The notes: a model not told the origin generated them from the letters alone. Shown: positions 35,443 through 44,587, counted from the first letter of the stretch. The stretch is 64,000 nucleotides of DNA from Shewanella putrefaciens (GCF_016406325.1 NZ_CP066370.1:3286001-3350000), one strand, 5' to 3'. Numbers and translations: made by a program.

Positions 35443-36753
35443 CTACTGGCTTTTAAGATAAACGCTAGGCTTAGTGCGACACACCACCCACGCAGGATAC
35501 AAACCAGCCAATAACGCTGTGCCCACCGCAATACTTGGGGTGATAATCCACATACTTGCCGATAACTGGGTTAACCCCTTCGCGACCTCAAACTGGGCCG
35601 ATAACCCATAAAGCGAAGCATAGGCCCAAGCCAGTCCCAGCAAACCACCGAATAAACCAATCATGCCCACTTCAACCATATATTGAGCGAAGATTTGACC
35701 TCGGCTAGCGCCAATGGCGCGGCGTACACCCACTTCGGGCGCGCGCTTGAGAAACTTGGTCAGCATCAAACCTAATATATTGACTAAACAAACACTTAAA
35801 AACAGAACACTTAAACCGACCAAGATTTTATTGTCTTCTGGCACCACATGATTGTATTCAAGCCAAGTTGCCACATCGGATACTTTGACTGAATCAGCGG
35901 CAGATTTATTATCCGTAAAACGGCCTAGGGCTTTTTGCTCCGCCACATAATTGCTGAGCCAAGAACGGTAACTGGCTACAGCGTCTTTATTGGGCAACTC
36001 AACCCAATAGAGCAACCACACTTTTTCAGAGTGAAGGCGATCGCTGTAGCTATTCATCGGCTCAAACTTCCAACCCGAAGTGTTACCCCATATATCAAAC
36101 TCTTCGATAGGCGTCAGCGAAAACGGCACAAAAATTTGTTCCGTGTCGTTAAAGGCGCCGTTAGTGGGATCATAATATTTAGGCTTAGGATCCCAGGCTT
36201 TAATAACCCCAACCACTTGATAAGGTTTACGATTAAGATAAACCACTTTGCCAACACTGTTTTGCCCCGCAAACAACTTTTGATTGAGTTTATCGTTAAT
36301 CACTACTTGATAGGCAGGTTCAGTGTCCACCGATTTATCCCACGCATTACCGTATAAAAATGGCACGTCAAACAGCTTAAAAAAGTCACTGTCCGTCACC
36401 CGAATGCTTTCTAAAATAGGCGCAAAATTAACATCATCCGTTTGCACTGCCATCCCAGTGCGAAACATCGCAGCTTGGCGTTTAGGTAAGGTATTGTTGC
36501 GCAGATTCATCGCGTCTTGGTAAGTCACTAATGAGTTTAACTCATCCCAAGAATCGGGACCTTGGCTCCAAAGCTGTACCGCATTTAACTCGTCAGAACG
36601 TTCACCCGCAGGGTTAAACGACATCATCTTATACACGTTTAAGGTAGTGATAGTGATACCGATACCAATGGAAATCGCCAACACCATCAACAGCGATAAC
36701 ACTGGGGTTTTCTTAATGCTGCGCCACGCTAAATCAACATAATAAAAAAACAT
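35443..36753 (-). CDS. MacB-like ABC transporter permease (FtsX domain), first subunit
   Basis: The 436-residue permease has an N-terminal helix (about 18-40, PVLSLLMVLAISIGIGITIT). A periplasmic MacB-like domain follows (about 50-310), then three C-terminal helices with RAPEVGVRRAIGASRGQIFA between the first two. It lies 11 bases after the ATPase gene and 10 bases before the second permease. The arrangement of one ATPase with two different permeases and an HlyD-like adaptor resembles macrolide/antimicrobial-peptide exporters. The substrate is not known. Confidence 0.9.
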   Translation of the reverse strand: MFFYYVDLAWRSIKKTPVLSLLMVLAISIGIGITITTLNVYKMMSFNPAGERSDELNAVQLWSQGPDSWDELNSLVTYQDAMNLRNNTLPKRQAAMFRTGMAVQTDDVNFAPILESIRVTDSDFFKLFDVPFLYGNAWDKSVDTEPAYQVVINDKLNQKLFAGQNSVGKVVYLNRKPYQVVGVIKAWDPKPKYYDPTNGAFNDTEQIFVPFSLTPIEEFDIWGNTSGWKFEPMNSYSDRLHSEKVWLLYWVELPNKDAVASYRSWLSNYVAEQKALGRFTDNKSAADSVKVSDVATWLEYNHVVPEDNKILVGLSVLFLSVCLVNILGLMLTKFLKRAPEVGVRRAIGASRGQIFAQYMVEVGMIGLFGGLLGLAWAYASLYGLSAQFEVAKGLTQLSASMWIITPSIAVGTALLAGLYPAWVVCRTKPSVYLKSQ

Positions 36754-36764
36754 AACGCGTATCC

Positions 36765-37505
36765 TTAGTCTGCGTTAGCGACAAGTTTGTCTAGTGGATC
36801 TGTCGTCGCAATTTGTGCGCTGCCACGGGGCTGATACATCGTAAAATCACACACTTGGCCATCGACAATTTGAATATTGCGTTGGGCGCGACGAGCGAGT
36901 TCAGGATCGTGCGTCACCATAATGATGGTCGTGCCCGCTTGGTTAATATTTTCAAGTAATTCCATCACTTGACGGGCCATTAGGCTGTCGAGGTTTCCTG
37001 TGGGTTCATCGGCGAGCAGGAAGCGTGGCTTACCCGCCAATGCCCGAGCAATCGCCACCCTTTGTTGTTGTCCGCCCGACAACTGCGTAGGTAAATGCTT
37101 GAGGCGTGAAGCTAGGCCCACTTGCTCTAATGCCTCTTGTACGCGGCGTTGACGCTCCTTGGCATTAAAGCCACGGTAGCGCAGCGGCACTTCAATATTC
37201 TCAGCTAAGTTAAGATCGGGAATTAAATTAAAACCTTGGAAAATAAAGCCAATTTTCTCATTACGGACAGTCGCGCTCTTGTTATCGCTCAAGTTAGACA
37301 CGTTAATCCCATCGAGAAAATAATCACCATGGGTAAAACCTTCAAGTAAACCTGCGATATTTAAAAAGGTGGTTTTACCTGAGCCTGAAGGACCCGTTAC
37401 CGCGACAAATTCGCCTTCGTTCACCTCGAGGTTAAAATCGCGCAGGGCGTGGGTTTCAACGAGATCCGTTTTAAAAACCTTGCTCACATTCTTCATTGAT
37501 AACAT
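36765..37505 (-). CDS. ABC transporter ATP-binding protein, LolD/MacB type
   Basis: This is a 246-residue cytoplasmic ATPase with Walker A GPSGSGKTTFLN, the Q-loop region FIFQGFNLIPDLNLAENIEV, the signature LSGGQQQRVAIARAL and Walker B FLLADEPTGNLD. These features are typical of the MacB/LolD/FtsE group that partners with FtsX-type permeases. AGGA precedes ATG 37505. It is encoded ahead of its two permeases within the operon driven from the sigma-54 promoter near 39300. Confidence 0.93.
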   Translation of the reverse strand: MLSMKNVSKVFKTDLVETHALRDFNLEVNEGEFVAVTGPSGSGKTTFLNIAGLLEGFTHGDYFLDGINVSNLSDNKSATVRNEKIGFIFQGFNLIPDLNLAENIEVPLRYRGFNAKERQRRVQEALEQVGLASRLKHLPTQLSGGQQQRVAIARALAGKPRFLLADEPTGNLDSLMARQVMELLENINQAGTTIIMVTHDPELARRAQRNIQIVDGQVCDFTMYQPRGSAQIATTDPLDKLVANAD

Positions 37506-37601
37506 ATTAGTTTCCTTTAATAATCAGTGTTCTCTGCGCGTAAACAACTCGATAAAACGCGATGTATATTTATTTTTCAATTAAGCTATGGCATCACAGA
37601 G

Positions 37602-37865
37602 TCAGCCGAAAAAGGGCTGAACAACACAATCTAAAAACCATACAAAGGCTTGGATCATCAAATCCGTAGATGCAACCGACACCTCACCCACCTGATGTAC
37701 ATCCTCCAAGGGATCAATCCATTCCAACAGATTAAGCCCAAGAAAAAACCAACTATTGGCCTCACCGATACTTAGCTCAACGGCAATCACTAACAATGCT
37801 AATGCCAAAACTCCAAACACTTTAGATGACATCAACACGCTAATATTTAAGGGGTTATGTCGCAT
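37602..37865 (-). CDS. Small hypothetical membrane protein within the ABC operon
   Basis: The protein has 87 residues, with an N-terminal transmembrane helix (about 13-32, SSKVFGVLALALLVIAVELS) and a second hydrophobic stretch at the C-terminus (about 68-85). I do not recognise it. AGGAG six bases before the ATG supports translation. It lies between the HlyD-like adaptor and the ATPase on the same strand, so it is probably co-expressed with the exporter. Confidence 0.65.
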   Translation of the reverse strand: MRHNPLNISVLMSSKVFGVLALALLVIAVELSIGEANSWFFLGLNLLEWIDPLEDVHQVGEVSVASTDLMIQAFVWFLDCVVQPFFG

Positions 37866-37953
37866 ATCTGGCTCCTATTTAATGCATGACGCTGCACTTT
37901 TTATTGCTCACCTAAAGGACTCAACTGATTAGGGATGCCTTGTTTCGCATGAT

Positions 37954-39261
37954 TCAGTTCATTCTTACCTGCTCAGCACGATTAAAGGGATCGAGGCTTG
38001 AGATCACCCACTCATCTCCCGCTTTACCGCCATCCAGAACTTCCACTTGGCTCAGGCTCGTACTACCCAGTTTTATCGCACGGCGGGTCGCTAAATCGCC
38101 TTCGACTTGATAAGTTTCCTCCCCGCCACCGCTGGTCATAAAGGCGCCGCGTTTTACCATCAGTACATTGGGTCTGTGCTCTAATAACACTCGGGCCGAG
38201 ATACGTTGATTCTGACGCAGTTTCAGGCTGTCATTTTGATCAAATTGCACCCTTGCGGTCACTTCACGGTTACGCACTTCAGGGGAAATCGACGATAACT
38301 TGCCCATTAACTTAATACTGCCAAAACTCAACTCGACTTCCATACCTAAACCTAAATCGTCGGCATAGCTTTCTGGCACGGCCAACTCAGCTTCATAGGC
38401 GCTTAAATCCACGACGGTTAAAATCGGTTGGTTGGCACTAAGACGGGTTTTCTGCTCGGTGATCCAGTTGCCGATAATCCCATTAACGGGCGCGACAATA
38501 TTCAAGGCTTCGACTTGGCGTTCTAGTTCACGCACCGCGAGGGTTTGACGTTCAACTTCGAGGGCTTTGTTTTTTACCTCAAAAGTTAAGGTATCTTTCG
38601 TTAACGCGACTTCTTGCTCGGCATGTTTAAACTTCAGCTTGGCTTTGTGTAAATCATCTTTGCCCTTTTCATAATCAATCTGGCCAATAAGTTGGCTTTG
38701 AATCAGCAGCTCACCTCGACGACTTTCTCGCTCGGCCGCCTCAAGATCGACCGTAGCCATATCTAAGGTTTGATAAGCTTGTAATTGATCGCGTCTCGCA
38801 TCTAACTTAGCGCGCTCTAACGCACTTTCCATGCCCGCTAATACGGATTTGGCTTGCTCTAGCTGATTAGTGAGTCTTGGACTATCGAGTTTGGCAACCA
38901 CATCGCCCTTATTGACTGTATCGCCAGGATTACTCAGTAGGGTCACTGTACCTTCTTCGGTGCTATATAAAATAGGTGCATTAGCAGCCACAATTTTACC
39001 TGTGGTCGCCACATCGCGAGTTAAGGTTCCCACATAAAGTGTTGCCGTGGTGATATCGCTACGGCTTAAGGATTTGCTAACACTATCAGAGCCTAAACTT
39101 GCCCACACTAAGGCGCTAACTAATAAGGCGCAGCCGCTAATTAACAGAGGTAATTTAAGACGTTTAGTGGTGGATGGCACAAGTACTGTATCTTGGCCGC
39201 TAGTATCTTTAATCATGGCTTTACTCGCTTCCCTGTTGGAATCATCAGTGCCGGAACGCAT
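37954..39261 (-). CDS. HlyD/MacA-like periplasmic adaptor (membrane fusion protein)
   Basis: The 435-residue adaptor has one N-terminal membrane anchor (about 35-55, LPLLISGCALLVSALVWASL). A barrel-sandwich/lipoyl half, a long coiled-coil hairpin (about 125-240, rich in Glu/Lys/Leu) and beta-barrel domains follow (LTVVDLSAYEAELAVPESYA and onward). It links an inner-membrane ABC pump to an outer-membrane channel. ATG 39261 is the first ATG, without a strong ribosome binding site; a downstream ATG at 39216 is also possible. It is the first gene behind a sigma-54 promoter. Confidence 0.88.
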   Translation of the reverse strand: MRSGTDDSNREASKAMIKDTSGQDTVLVPSTTKRLKLPLLISGCALLVSALVWASLGSDSVSKSLSRSDITTATLYVGTLTRDVATTGKIVAANAPILYSTEEGTVTLLSNPGDTVNKGDVVAKLDSPRLTNQLEQAKSVLAGMESALERAKLDARRDQLQAYQTLDMATVDLEAAERESRRGELLIQSQLIGQIDYEKGKDDLHKAKLKFKHAEQEVALTKDTLTFEVKNKALEVERQTLAVRELERQVEALNIVAPVNGIIGNWITEQKTRLSANQPILTVVDLSAYEAELAVPESYADDLGLGMEVELSFGSIKLMGKLSSISPEVRNREVTARVQFDQNDSLKLRQNQRISARVLLEHRPNVLMVKRGAFMTSGGGEETYQVEGDLATRRAIKLGSTSLSQVEVLDGGKAGDEWVISSLDPFNRAEQVRMN

Positions 39262-39264
39262 CAA

Positions 39265-39272
39265 CGGACACT
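39265..39272. promoter_or_regulatory. GTGTCC half-site at the adaptor start
   Basis: CGGACACT is one arm of the 16-bp palindrome found at 39364. It lies between the sigma-54 promoter and the adaptor start codon, where a bound protein could hinder expression. Confidence 0.45.
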
Positions 39273-39296
39273 ATTGGAAATCTCTACCCTAGAGAT

Positions 39297-39312
39297 AGCA
39301 AAGCCTATGCCA
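39297..39312 (-). promoter_or_regulatory. Sigma-54 promoter of the ABC exporter operon
   Basis: The minus strand reads TGGCAT-AGGCT-TTGCT. It has the GG and GC doublets with correct spacing and matches the -24/-12 consensus TGGCAC-N5-TTGCW at all but one position. The adaptor gene starts about 35 bases downstream. Upstream sites at 39364-39427 fit activator binding sites. Confidence 0.85.
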
Positions 39313-39363
39313 AACAAGTAAAATCATTTAATTTCAAGTTGTTAATAAAAATTTTTATCAAAA

Positions 39364-39427
39364 AGTGTCCGCGGACACTGGCGCTTTTATTTAAAAGTGT
39401 CCGCAGCAGTGAAACGAAAAGTGTCCG
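39364..39427. promoter_or_regulatory. Upstream activator sites (AGTGTCCGCGGACACT palindrome and half-sites)
   Basis: A perfect 16-bp palindrome AGTGTCCGCGGACACT occupies 39364-39379. A degenerate copy (AGTGTCCGCAGCAGTG) is at 39396-39411 and a half-site AGTGTCCG at 39420-39427. They lie 50-130 bases upstream of the sigma-54 promoter, the usual place for NtrC-type activator sites. The cognate protein is probably the response regulator encoded at 32664-34121. Confidence 0.72.
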
Positions 39428-39432
39428 TATGA

Positions 39433-39467
39433 GGTTCTAAGGCCTAGGAGCTAGAGCCTAGGACCTC
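39433..39467. repeat. Degenerate tandem 7-bp CTA repeat
   Basis: Units of seven read GGTTCTA, AGGCCTA, GGAGCTA, GAGCCTA, GGACCTC. The first unit is identical to the riboswitch repeat unit at 1974. The ends (GAGGT and ACCTC) are complementary, so the array can also fold as an imperfect hairpin. It lies between the sigma-54 region and pyrC. Confidence 0.8.
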
Positions 39468-39566
39468 GATTTATTAACCGAAAAATCCGAGTTTCCCTTT
39501 ACAGTAAAATCCTTGCCACATAAGATCCCGCCACCCTCGCAGCAAAAACAATCAAAAGAAAACCCT

Positions 39567-40598
39567 ATGACTACAATCACAATCACTCGCCCAGACGACT
39601 GGCATATTCATTTAAGAGACGGCGCCCAACTTAAAGATACAGTGCGCGACATCAGCCGCTATATGGGCCGCGCCATCGTCATGCCAAACTTAGTGCCCCC
39701 CGCTATCGATACCGAAACCGCACTGGCCTATTACGATCGCATTAAAGCGCAGGTGCCAGCGGGCTCACCGTTCGAACCTTTGATGGTGTTGTATTTAACC
39801 GACAAAACCAGCCCTGATGAAATCCGCAGGGCCAAAGCCTCGGGTAAAATTGTTGCCGCTAAACTCTACCCAGCGGGCGCAACGACTAACTCAGATTCCG
39901 GCGTGACCGATGTGAAAAACATCTATCCCGTACTCCAAGCCATGCAAGAAGTCGGCATGCTGTTTTTAGTCCACGGTGAAGTCACAGATTCAGCCATTGA
40001 TATTTTCGACCGCGAGCGCGTCTTCATCGAAAATACCTTAAGTAAAATTGTCGCCGATTTCCCAGCGCTTAAAATCGTGCTTGAGCATATCACCACCAAA
40101 GATGCAGTCGATTTTGTCACTCAAGCCTCTGATAATGTGGCCGCGACTATCACAGCCCACCATTTGCTGTATAACCGTAATCACATGCTGGCAGGCGGTA
40201 TTCGTCCGCATTTTTACTGCCTACCCATTTTAAAACGCAACACCCACCAGCAGGCGTTATTAGGTGCAGCGGCAAGCGGCAGCAAAAAATTCTTCCTCGG
40301 TACAGATTCGGCGCCACACGCCAAGGATAAGAAAGAAGCGGCCTGTGGCTGCGCGGGCTCTTACACGGCTCACGCCGCCATTGAGCTGTATGCCGAAGCG
40401 TTTGAGTCGGTCAATGCGCTGGATAAACTCGAAGCGTTCGCCAGCTTTAACGGCCCAGATTTTTATAATCTTCCACGCAATAGCGATACCATCACGCTGG
40501 TCAAAAAGTCATGGGATGTCCCTGCAACTTACCCGCTTGGCGATACTAACGTAGTGCCTATTCGTGCTGGAGAAGCCATTGATTGGCAAGTTGAGTAA
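39567..40598 (+). CDS. pyrC: Dihydroorotase (class II)
   Basis: PyrC interconverts carbamoyl-aspartate and dihydroorotate in pyrimidine synthesis. The 343-residue protein starts [20 protein letters not shown], where HIH supplies two zinc ligands. The carboxylated Lys is in [13 protein letters not shown], and further metal-binding His/Asp residues are in FLVHGEV, LEHITT and [14 protein letters not shown]. The length and motifs are those of the short monofunctional E. coli-type enzyme. ATG 39567 gives the conserved N-terminus, whereas the longer frame from 39513 adds unconserved residues. A terminator follows. Confidence 0.97.
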   Translation: MTTITITRPDDWHIHLRDGAQLKDTVRDISRYMGRAIVMPNLVPPAIDTETALAYYDRIKAQVPAGSPFEPLMVLYLTDKTSPDEIRRAKASGKIVAAKLYPAGATTNSDSGVTDVKNIYPVLQAMQEVGMLFLVHGEVTDSAIDIFDRERVFIENTLSKIVADFPALKIVLEHITTKDAVDFVTQASDNVAATITAHHLLYNRNHMLAGGIRPHFYCLPILKRNTHQQALLGAAASGSKKFFLGTDSAPHAKDKKEAACGCAGSYTAHAAIELYAEAFESVNALDKLEAFASFNGPDFYNLPRNSDTITLVKKSWDVPATYPLGDTNVVPIRAGEAIDWQVE

Positions 40599-40617
40599 GC
40601 CTTAAGTCTTTAAAATC

Positions 40618-40640
40618 AAGTCGCCTACGGGCGACTTTTT
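40618..40640 (+). terminator. Rho-independent terminator of pyrC
   Basis: AAGTCGCC-TACG-GGCGACTT followed by TTT. The stem is perfect with a tetraloop and begins 20 bases after the pyrC stop. Confidence 0.9.
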
Positions 40641-40729
40641 ATCAGATTTTGATTTTTAATTCACAATCGGCTAGTGTCTTTGCCTTTAGAATACGGCCCT
40701 TACTTATCACCTTTTAAGAGAAAATCAGT

Positions 40730-41776
40730 ATGCCCACAAGGATGTTATTCTCCGTTTTATCTTCAAGCCTATTGCTGAGCGCCACGATCTCTTTGTCGAC
40801 CTTTGCGGCCAATGAATTAACGGGGATCTGGCAGGGACAGTTAGGTAAAAGCAAGGTCAGAGTTTGTTTTAATCAATATGGAACAGGCAGTTATTACTAT
40901 CAACGCTACTTAACGCCGATAAGACTCGAGCAGCAAGATGAACTGTGGAAAGAAGAAGGCAATACCGGAAATTGGCAGTTTGATAGTGTCACGCCACAAA
41001 AACTGAGCGGCCATTGGTTTAAAGATACCGCGAGTAAATCGTTACCAGTGCAACTTGAGCGAGAAATCAGCCCAGATAAGGTCGAGGATTGTGGTGCCGA
41101 TGCTTACAATCTACCGCTAGAAACCACGCCAAAACTCAGCCGAGGTAAATGGCAAAGCTACGAAAATATTGAGTATCGCCCGCTGACTTTTGGCACAGAT
41201 GTAGGTATCGAATTTAAAGGCCCACAAACGGGTATCTTGGCAATTAATCAATGGCTTGAACATAAGCTCACCGATGAAGCCCAACTAGCACAAACCTTTG
41301 ACACTCGCCGCAGAATGCTGGCACAAATGGGCAGTTTTGTAACTGACGAAACCTTTGCCGAACCGATTTTTATGAATCAACATTGGCTCAGTGTGCGCCT
41401 ATATCGCTGGGCCGCAGGTTATGGCGCCAATGGTATCAGCCAAGAATTTGTGAGTTTCTCCCTTACCGACGGCAAACCTTTCCACCCGTGGCAATGGTTT
41501 CTCGCCGATACGCAACCACAAAGCATGCTCGAGAGTATGAGTCATCCTTTACCTCCTGCATTAAGGGACAAATTGTTTGCTGGCAAAGCACCGGACGCAG
41601 AATGCCCCACATCAGACGGCTCGGGATATTACCAGCTCACCCTTGAGCCAAAGGGTATCAAATTCTGGGAAACGCCCCGCGGCGATGGCTGTGAAAATGA
41701 GTTTATCCTCAGCCCGCAAGAAGCCATGCCCTATGCCACCCAATGGGGACAAACACAACTTAAGCTATTGGAATAG
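40730..41776 (+). CDS. Hypothetical secreted protein
   Basis: This is a 348-residue protein with a Sec signal peptide (hydrophobic about 6-22, likely cleavage near TFA-ANE). The mature part opens LTGIWQGQLGKSKVRVCFNQ, which looks like a small beta-sandwich/lipocalin-like start. A second domain follows that is rich in Trp and aromatic residues, with Cys in DCGADAY, AECPTSD and GDGCENEF. I do not recognise a named family. It stands alone after pyrC. Start ATG 40730 has AGAGAAAA upstream. Confidence 0.72.
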   Translation: MPTRMLFSVLSSSLLLSATISLSTFAANELTGIWQGQLGKSKVRVCFNQYGTGSYYYQRYLTPIRLEQQDELWKEEGNTGNWQFDSVTPQKLSGHWFKDTASKSLPVQLEREISPDKVEDCGADAYNLPLETTPKLSRGKWQSYENIEYRPLTFGTDVGIEFKGPQTGILAINQWLEHKLTDEAQLAQTFDTRRRMLAQMGSFVTDETFAEPIFMNQHWLSVRLYRWAAGYGANGISQEFVSFSLTDGKPFHPWQWFLADTQPQSMLESMSHPLPPALRDKLFAGKAPDAECPTSDGSGYYQLTLEPKGIKFWETPRGDGCENEFILSPQEAMPYATQWGQTQLKLLE

Positions 41777-42195
41777 TGTACTTAACTGAGAAAATATTAG
41801 AGGGCAAGCAAGCTATCATGGCAATGATAATGAGTGCGATGAGAGTTGCGCAATGATAGTAGCGCGACGACAAGCACTCTTTCCCTCCCGACACAGCAAT
41901 CCATTTCGAGCGAATTCATTTCAGTAAGGATGAACCGATTGAAGTGATAGTGGTGTTTAAGGTTAATAATGGGCTTATTCAAGCCATCTGGAGTTTTGCA
42001 ACTAACTGAAAAGTGTTACGCCTATCCCAAATTGAGTTTAGGCACATTATGTTAGTGTGATATCAACGCATTCTGTGAGATCTGCGACTGTCCCTCTGTC
42101 GCAAAATATCTTAGGGTAAGTAGCAATAACCAAAAGGGTGAAAACACACCACACGCCCTTTCTTTAGCCACTTTGCCCAACAATAGGAATTGCTG
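41777..42195. other. Intergenic region with a possible gene remnant
   Basis: About 420 bases without an intact gene lie here. The only coding-like part is an open stretch at about 41881-42009 (see separate entry). The remainder precedes the DUF3144 gene and presumably holds its promoter. Confidence 0.5.
41881..42009 (+). pseudogene. Possible remnant of a small NTF2/SnoaL-like protein gene
   Basis: In one frame the stretch reads through ERIHFSKDEPIEVIVVFKVN and then GLIQAIWSFATN before TGA at 42007. The pattern of alternating hydrophobics followed by a GLI..IW segment resembles the C-terminal strands of NTF2-like folds. No start codon or ribosome binding site precedes it in frame. It could also be chance. 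Confidence 0.3.
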
Positions 42196-42489
42196 ATGTC
42201 TGATAACGAAAAAGCCTTTTACGACCGTGCCTCTGAGTTGATAAAACTCGCGAACAAGCAAAACCAGAGCACCGAAATCCAAACTGGTGAGGTCAGCGCT
42301 TCTTTTATGTGGGCCGTCGCCCGCTATAACGCTTGGTTTGGTTCCACCAGCTTTGAAAGCAAAGAGCAAATGCAGGCCAAAAAGCAGGAAATGATGGACT
42401 ATTATATGGAGCGCTATAAAGAGATGCTCGACGCCAATCTGGAAGATTATATCGAGAATTTCGACCACTACCGCGCAACGCAGAAGTAA
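42196..42489 (+). CDS. DUF3144 family protein
   Basis: This is a 97-residue acidic, mostly helical cytoplasmic protein. The core (FYDRASELIKLANKQNQ, then VSASFMWAVARYNAWFGSTS) and the end (MLDANLEDYIENFDHYR) match the short DUF3144 family common in marine gammaproteobacteria. Its function is not known. AGGA with a seven-base spacer supports ATG 42196 over the TTG at 42190. A terminator follows the stop. Confidence 0.82.
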   Translation: MSDNEKAFYDRASELIKLANKQNQSTEIQTGEVSASFMWAVARYNAWFGSTSFESKEQMQAKKQEMMDYYMERYKEMLDANLEDYIENFDHYRATQK

Positions 42490-42497
42490 TGGCTAAA

Positions 42498-42533
42498 AAA
42501 CACCCCGAAAATATTTGATTCTCGGGGTGTTTA
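42498..42533 (+). terminator. Rho-independent terminator of the DUF3144 gene
   Basis: AAACACCCCGA and TCGGGGTGTTT form a stem around AAATATTTGATTC, followed by AATTTT. It marks the left boundary of the accessory segment that follows. Confidence 0.8.
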
Positions 42534-42740
42534 ATTTTCAAATCTAAGCCTTCATTATCCAAACTGTATTAGGTTAGCTTTGGTATTGGCTGCCTAGGTA
42601 ATAGACTTATAACTATTAAGCCTAGCTGACCAACGTCGTGGAGCTTCACCCTGATTTGTTAATCAAGAATCGACCAAGAGGGAATTAACAGCAATCCCCT
42701 CTTTAAGAGAGTGATTAGTTCTTTATTTTATATGCATAGA

Positions 42741-42895
42741 ATTAATCACTTTCATTCCAGTGACACGCCATAAACTCATCCTTGAGGGCTCGACGACGGC
42801 ATCTGCTGTATAGGACATACTAATGTCGCGATCACATGGATGTGAATAAGCGACCATGCCGCCAACGGTCACTTACATGCAAGTGCTTAATTTCG
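42741..42895 (+). mobile_element. MITE-like element, left copy (degenerate ends)
   Basis: The sequence from CATTCCAGTGACACGCC through GCATCTGCTGTATAGGACAT and ATCACATGGATGTGAATAAG to GGTCACTT is the reverse complement of most of 44588-44749. The interior has a stretch of different sequence and the outer ends have drifted (TTAATCACTT against TTAAGCACTATCAT). No protein is encoded. Confidence 0.82.
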
Positions 42896-42948
42896 TCAAC
42901 ACTTGAGTAGTCTGTAGCTAAATGACTCATATCTCCGTAAACACCTTA

Positions 42949-43076
42949 GTAACCAGTCTCATACTCCAATAAAAATCACCTAACGACTCAGAATGTGCCC
43001 CCAAGCCTACGCCATCATCCATGATGTCGCCACGTAATTTTTATCAATATATTTCAACAACTTCGCAGAGAATAGC
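42949..43076. repeat. Dispersed repeat module, copy 2
   Basis: This block matches 7285-7422 in the same orientation. It starts near CAGTCTCATACTCC, includes CATCATCCATGATGTCGCCACG and ends near CAACTTCGCAG. It sits just upstream of the broken FRG-domain gene. Confidence 0.85.
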
Positions 43077-43240
43077 GTATTCCTGTAGTGCAAGGTGATT
43101 ACAGCTCATCTTAATAATCAGAAGGAGTTGCACCAGAACCGTCTTTTTGCAAAGCTAGGTTGTCGAGTTCTATGAGTAAATTCATAGTCTTTCTTATTAA
43201 ATAGCCAAGTTTAATATACCACTACAAATGGAGTTGCAAA

Positions 43241-44192
43241 TTGCCGAACTCGGATACAGAAAACCAGCAAGTAATATCGTGTGTGGCTGATGCCATTAAA
43301 TTAGCAAAGACAGAAACTTCAAATAACTCTAAGAAATGGTGGTTTAGGGGACAATCTAACGCCCGCCACAATCTTGTACCTAGTTTATTTAGGCCAATAG
43401 ACGGAAAATACTATGATGAGAACATGCTCATCGATGAGTTTGTAAGGATGCATCCAGAAGCAAGAGAACGTCATACCGATGTTTTAGAGCTTCTTACTTA
43501 TGCCCAACACTATGGCTTACCGACAAGACTTCTCGATTGGACGGAAAATGTATTAGTTGCTCTTTATTTTGCGTGCTCAACAGAAAATAACCTTGATGGT
43601 AAACTCTTTTTTTTACCCGATTTTGTAGACGATATATTTGATTTCGATTATTACAACTTTGATTTTGGTAAAATATTCCTTACTAAATTAATATAATGAT
43701 GCAGATGACTTTGAAAATATATTTAAACAGGCCGCATCTTCCATCCGCGAAGATCATCTTAATTTTCTAAATGACCAGATTTTATTTAATGAATTACGTT
43801 TTGATGATTTTTTAGCATTAGAGAGAAAGTATCACAGTCCATTATCGAATAAAGGAGTTAATTTAATTTTTAACACCGAAGGCAGTGGAACAGGCCGTTT
43901 AATAAAACATGCTGGATTCATGTACACACCAAAACGCCTTAACAAACGATTAGTCACACAACAAGGTTGCTTTACCTGCCATACAGGTAAAATATTGTAT
44001 AACCAACAATATGTTAAAGTTAACGATGAATTTGATAAATTTTCACATTCCTTCATTATCCCAGCTAAGTTCAAGGAAGATATATTAAATGAACTTAAAT
44101 ATTGCGGAATATACGAAGCAACTTTATTTCCTGAACTTGAATATCAAACGAAACATATTAAAAGCTATTCACTGTTTGAACAAAGGTGGTAA
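43241..44192 (+). pseudogene. FRG-domain protein gene, frameshifted
   Basis: The first frame gives 151 residues with a clear FRG domain: WWFRGQSNARHNLVPSLFR and LTYAQHYGLPTRLLDWTENV. It stops at 43696. The downstream frame reopens at once (YNDADDFENIFKQAASSI) and continues to the stop at 44192 with another 165 or so residues, including TPKRLNKRLVTQQGCF. One missing base near 43680-43696 would join them into about 316 residues. GGAG seven bases upstream supports a TTG start at 43241. FRG proteins are small predicted enzymes or nucleic-acid-related proteins without an agreed function. Low GC and flanking repeats suggest acquisition. Confidence 0.82.
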
Positions 44193-44248
44193 TTCTAGCT
44201 AAATAACACTTTACAACGTTCTAAATTAAGAAACTGAACTTATAGAGC

Positions 44249-44525
44249 TTTTATGCCTTAATAATGTACCAATAACACCAGAGCCTAAGGAATACACCAT
44301 CCCCTCGGAGTTGCCGCAGGGCGAATAGGCAAATTGCGTGAGTTCAGTCATGGATGACCGACTAGCTTTCGCAGGTGCAGGGACGCATCCTTCGGAAGCG
44401 ATAGCAAATTTGACAATGAGCACAAGGGGCTTTCAACTCCGTTAGGGGCGTCATGGAGCATCCAAGGAGGATAGGACGAGCAGTCCTCCTTGGTCGGGTG
44501 TGGGGTGAAGCTCCGCGACTTTGAC
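44249..44525. repeat. Dispersed repeat module with hairpin, copy B
   Basis: This block aligns with 11488-11785 in the same orientation over almost its full length. The hairpin arms CCAAGGAGGA (44462-44471) and TCCTCCTTGG (44484-44493) are perfect. The part after the hairpin (GGGTGTGGGGTGAAGC) matches the inverted copy at 7110-7190. A short minus-strand ORF (44226-44423) is part of the repeat. Confidence 0.88.
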
Positions 44526-44587
44526 TTTGACTTTGATTTTAGAAATACATCAAATCAACTATCAGACATACACAGGGATTAACCAAA

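Noticed and set aside
39364..39427. GTGTCC palindromes as a MITE or REP element
   Set aside because: Short 16-bp symmetrical sites, with variants at 17-32 bp spacing upstream of a sigma-54 promoter, fit operator sites better.
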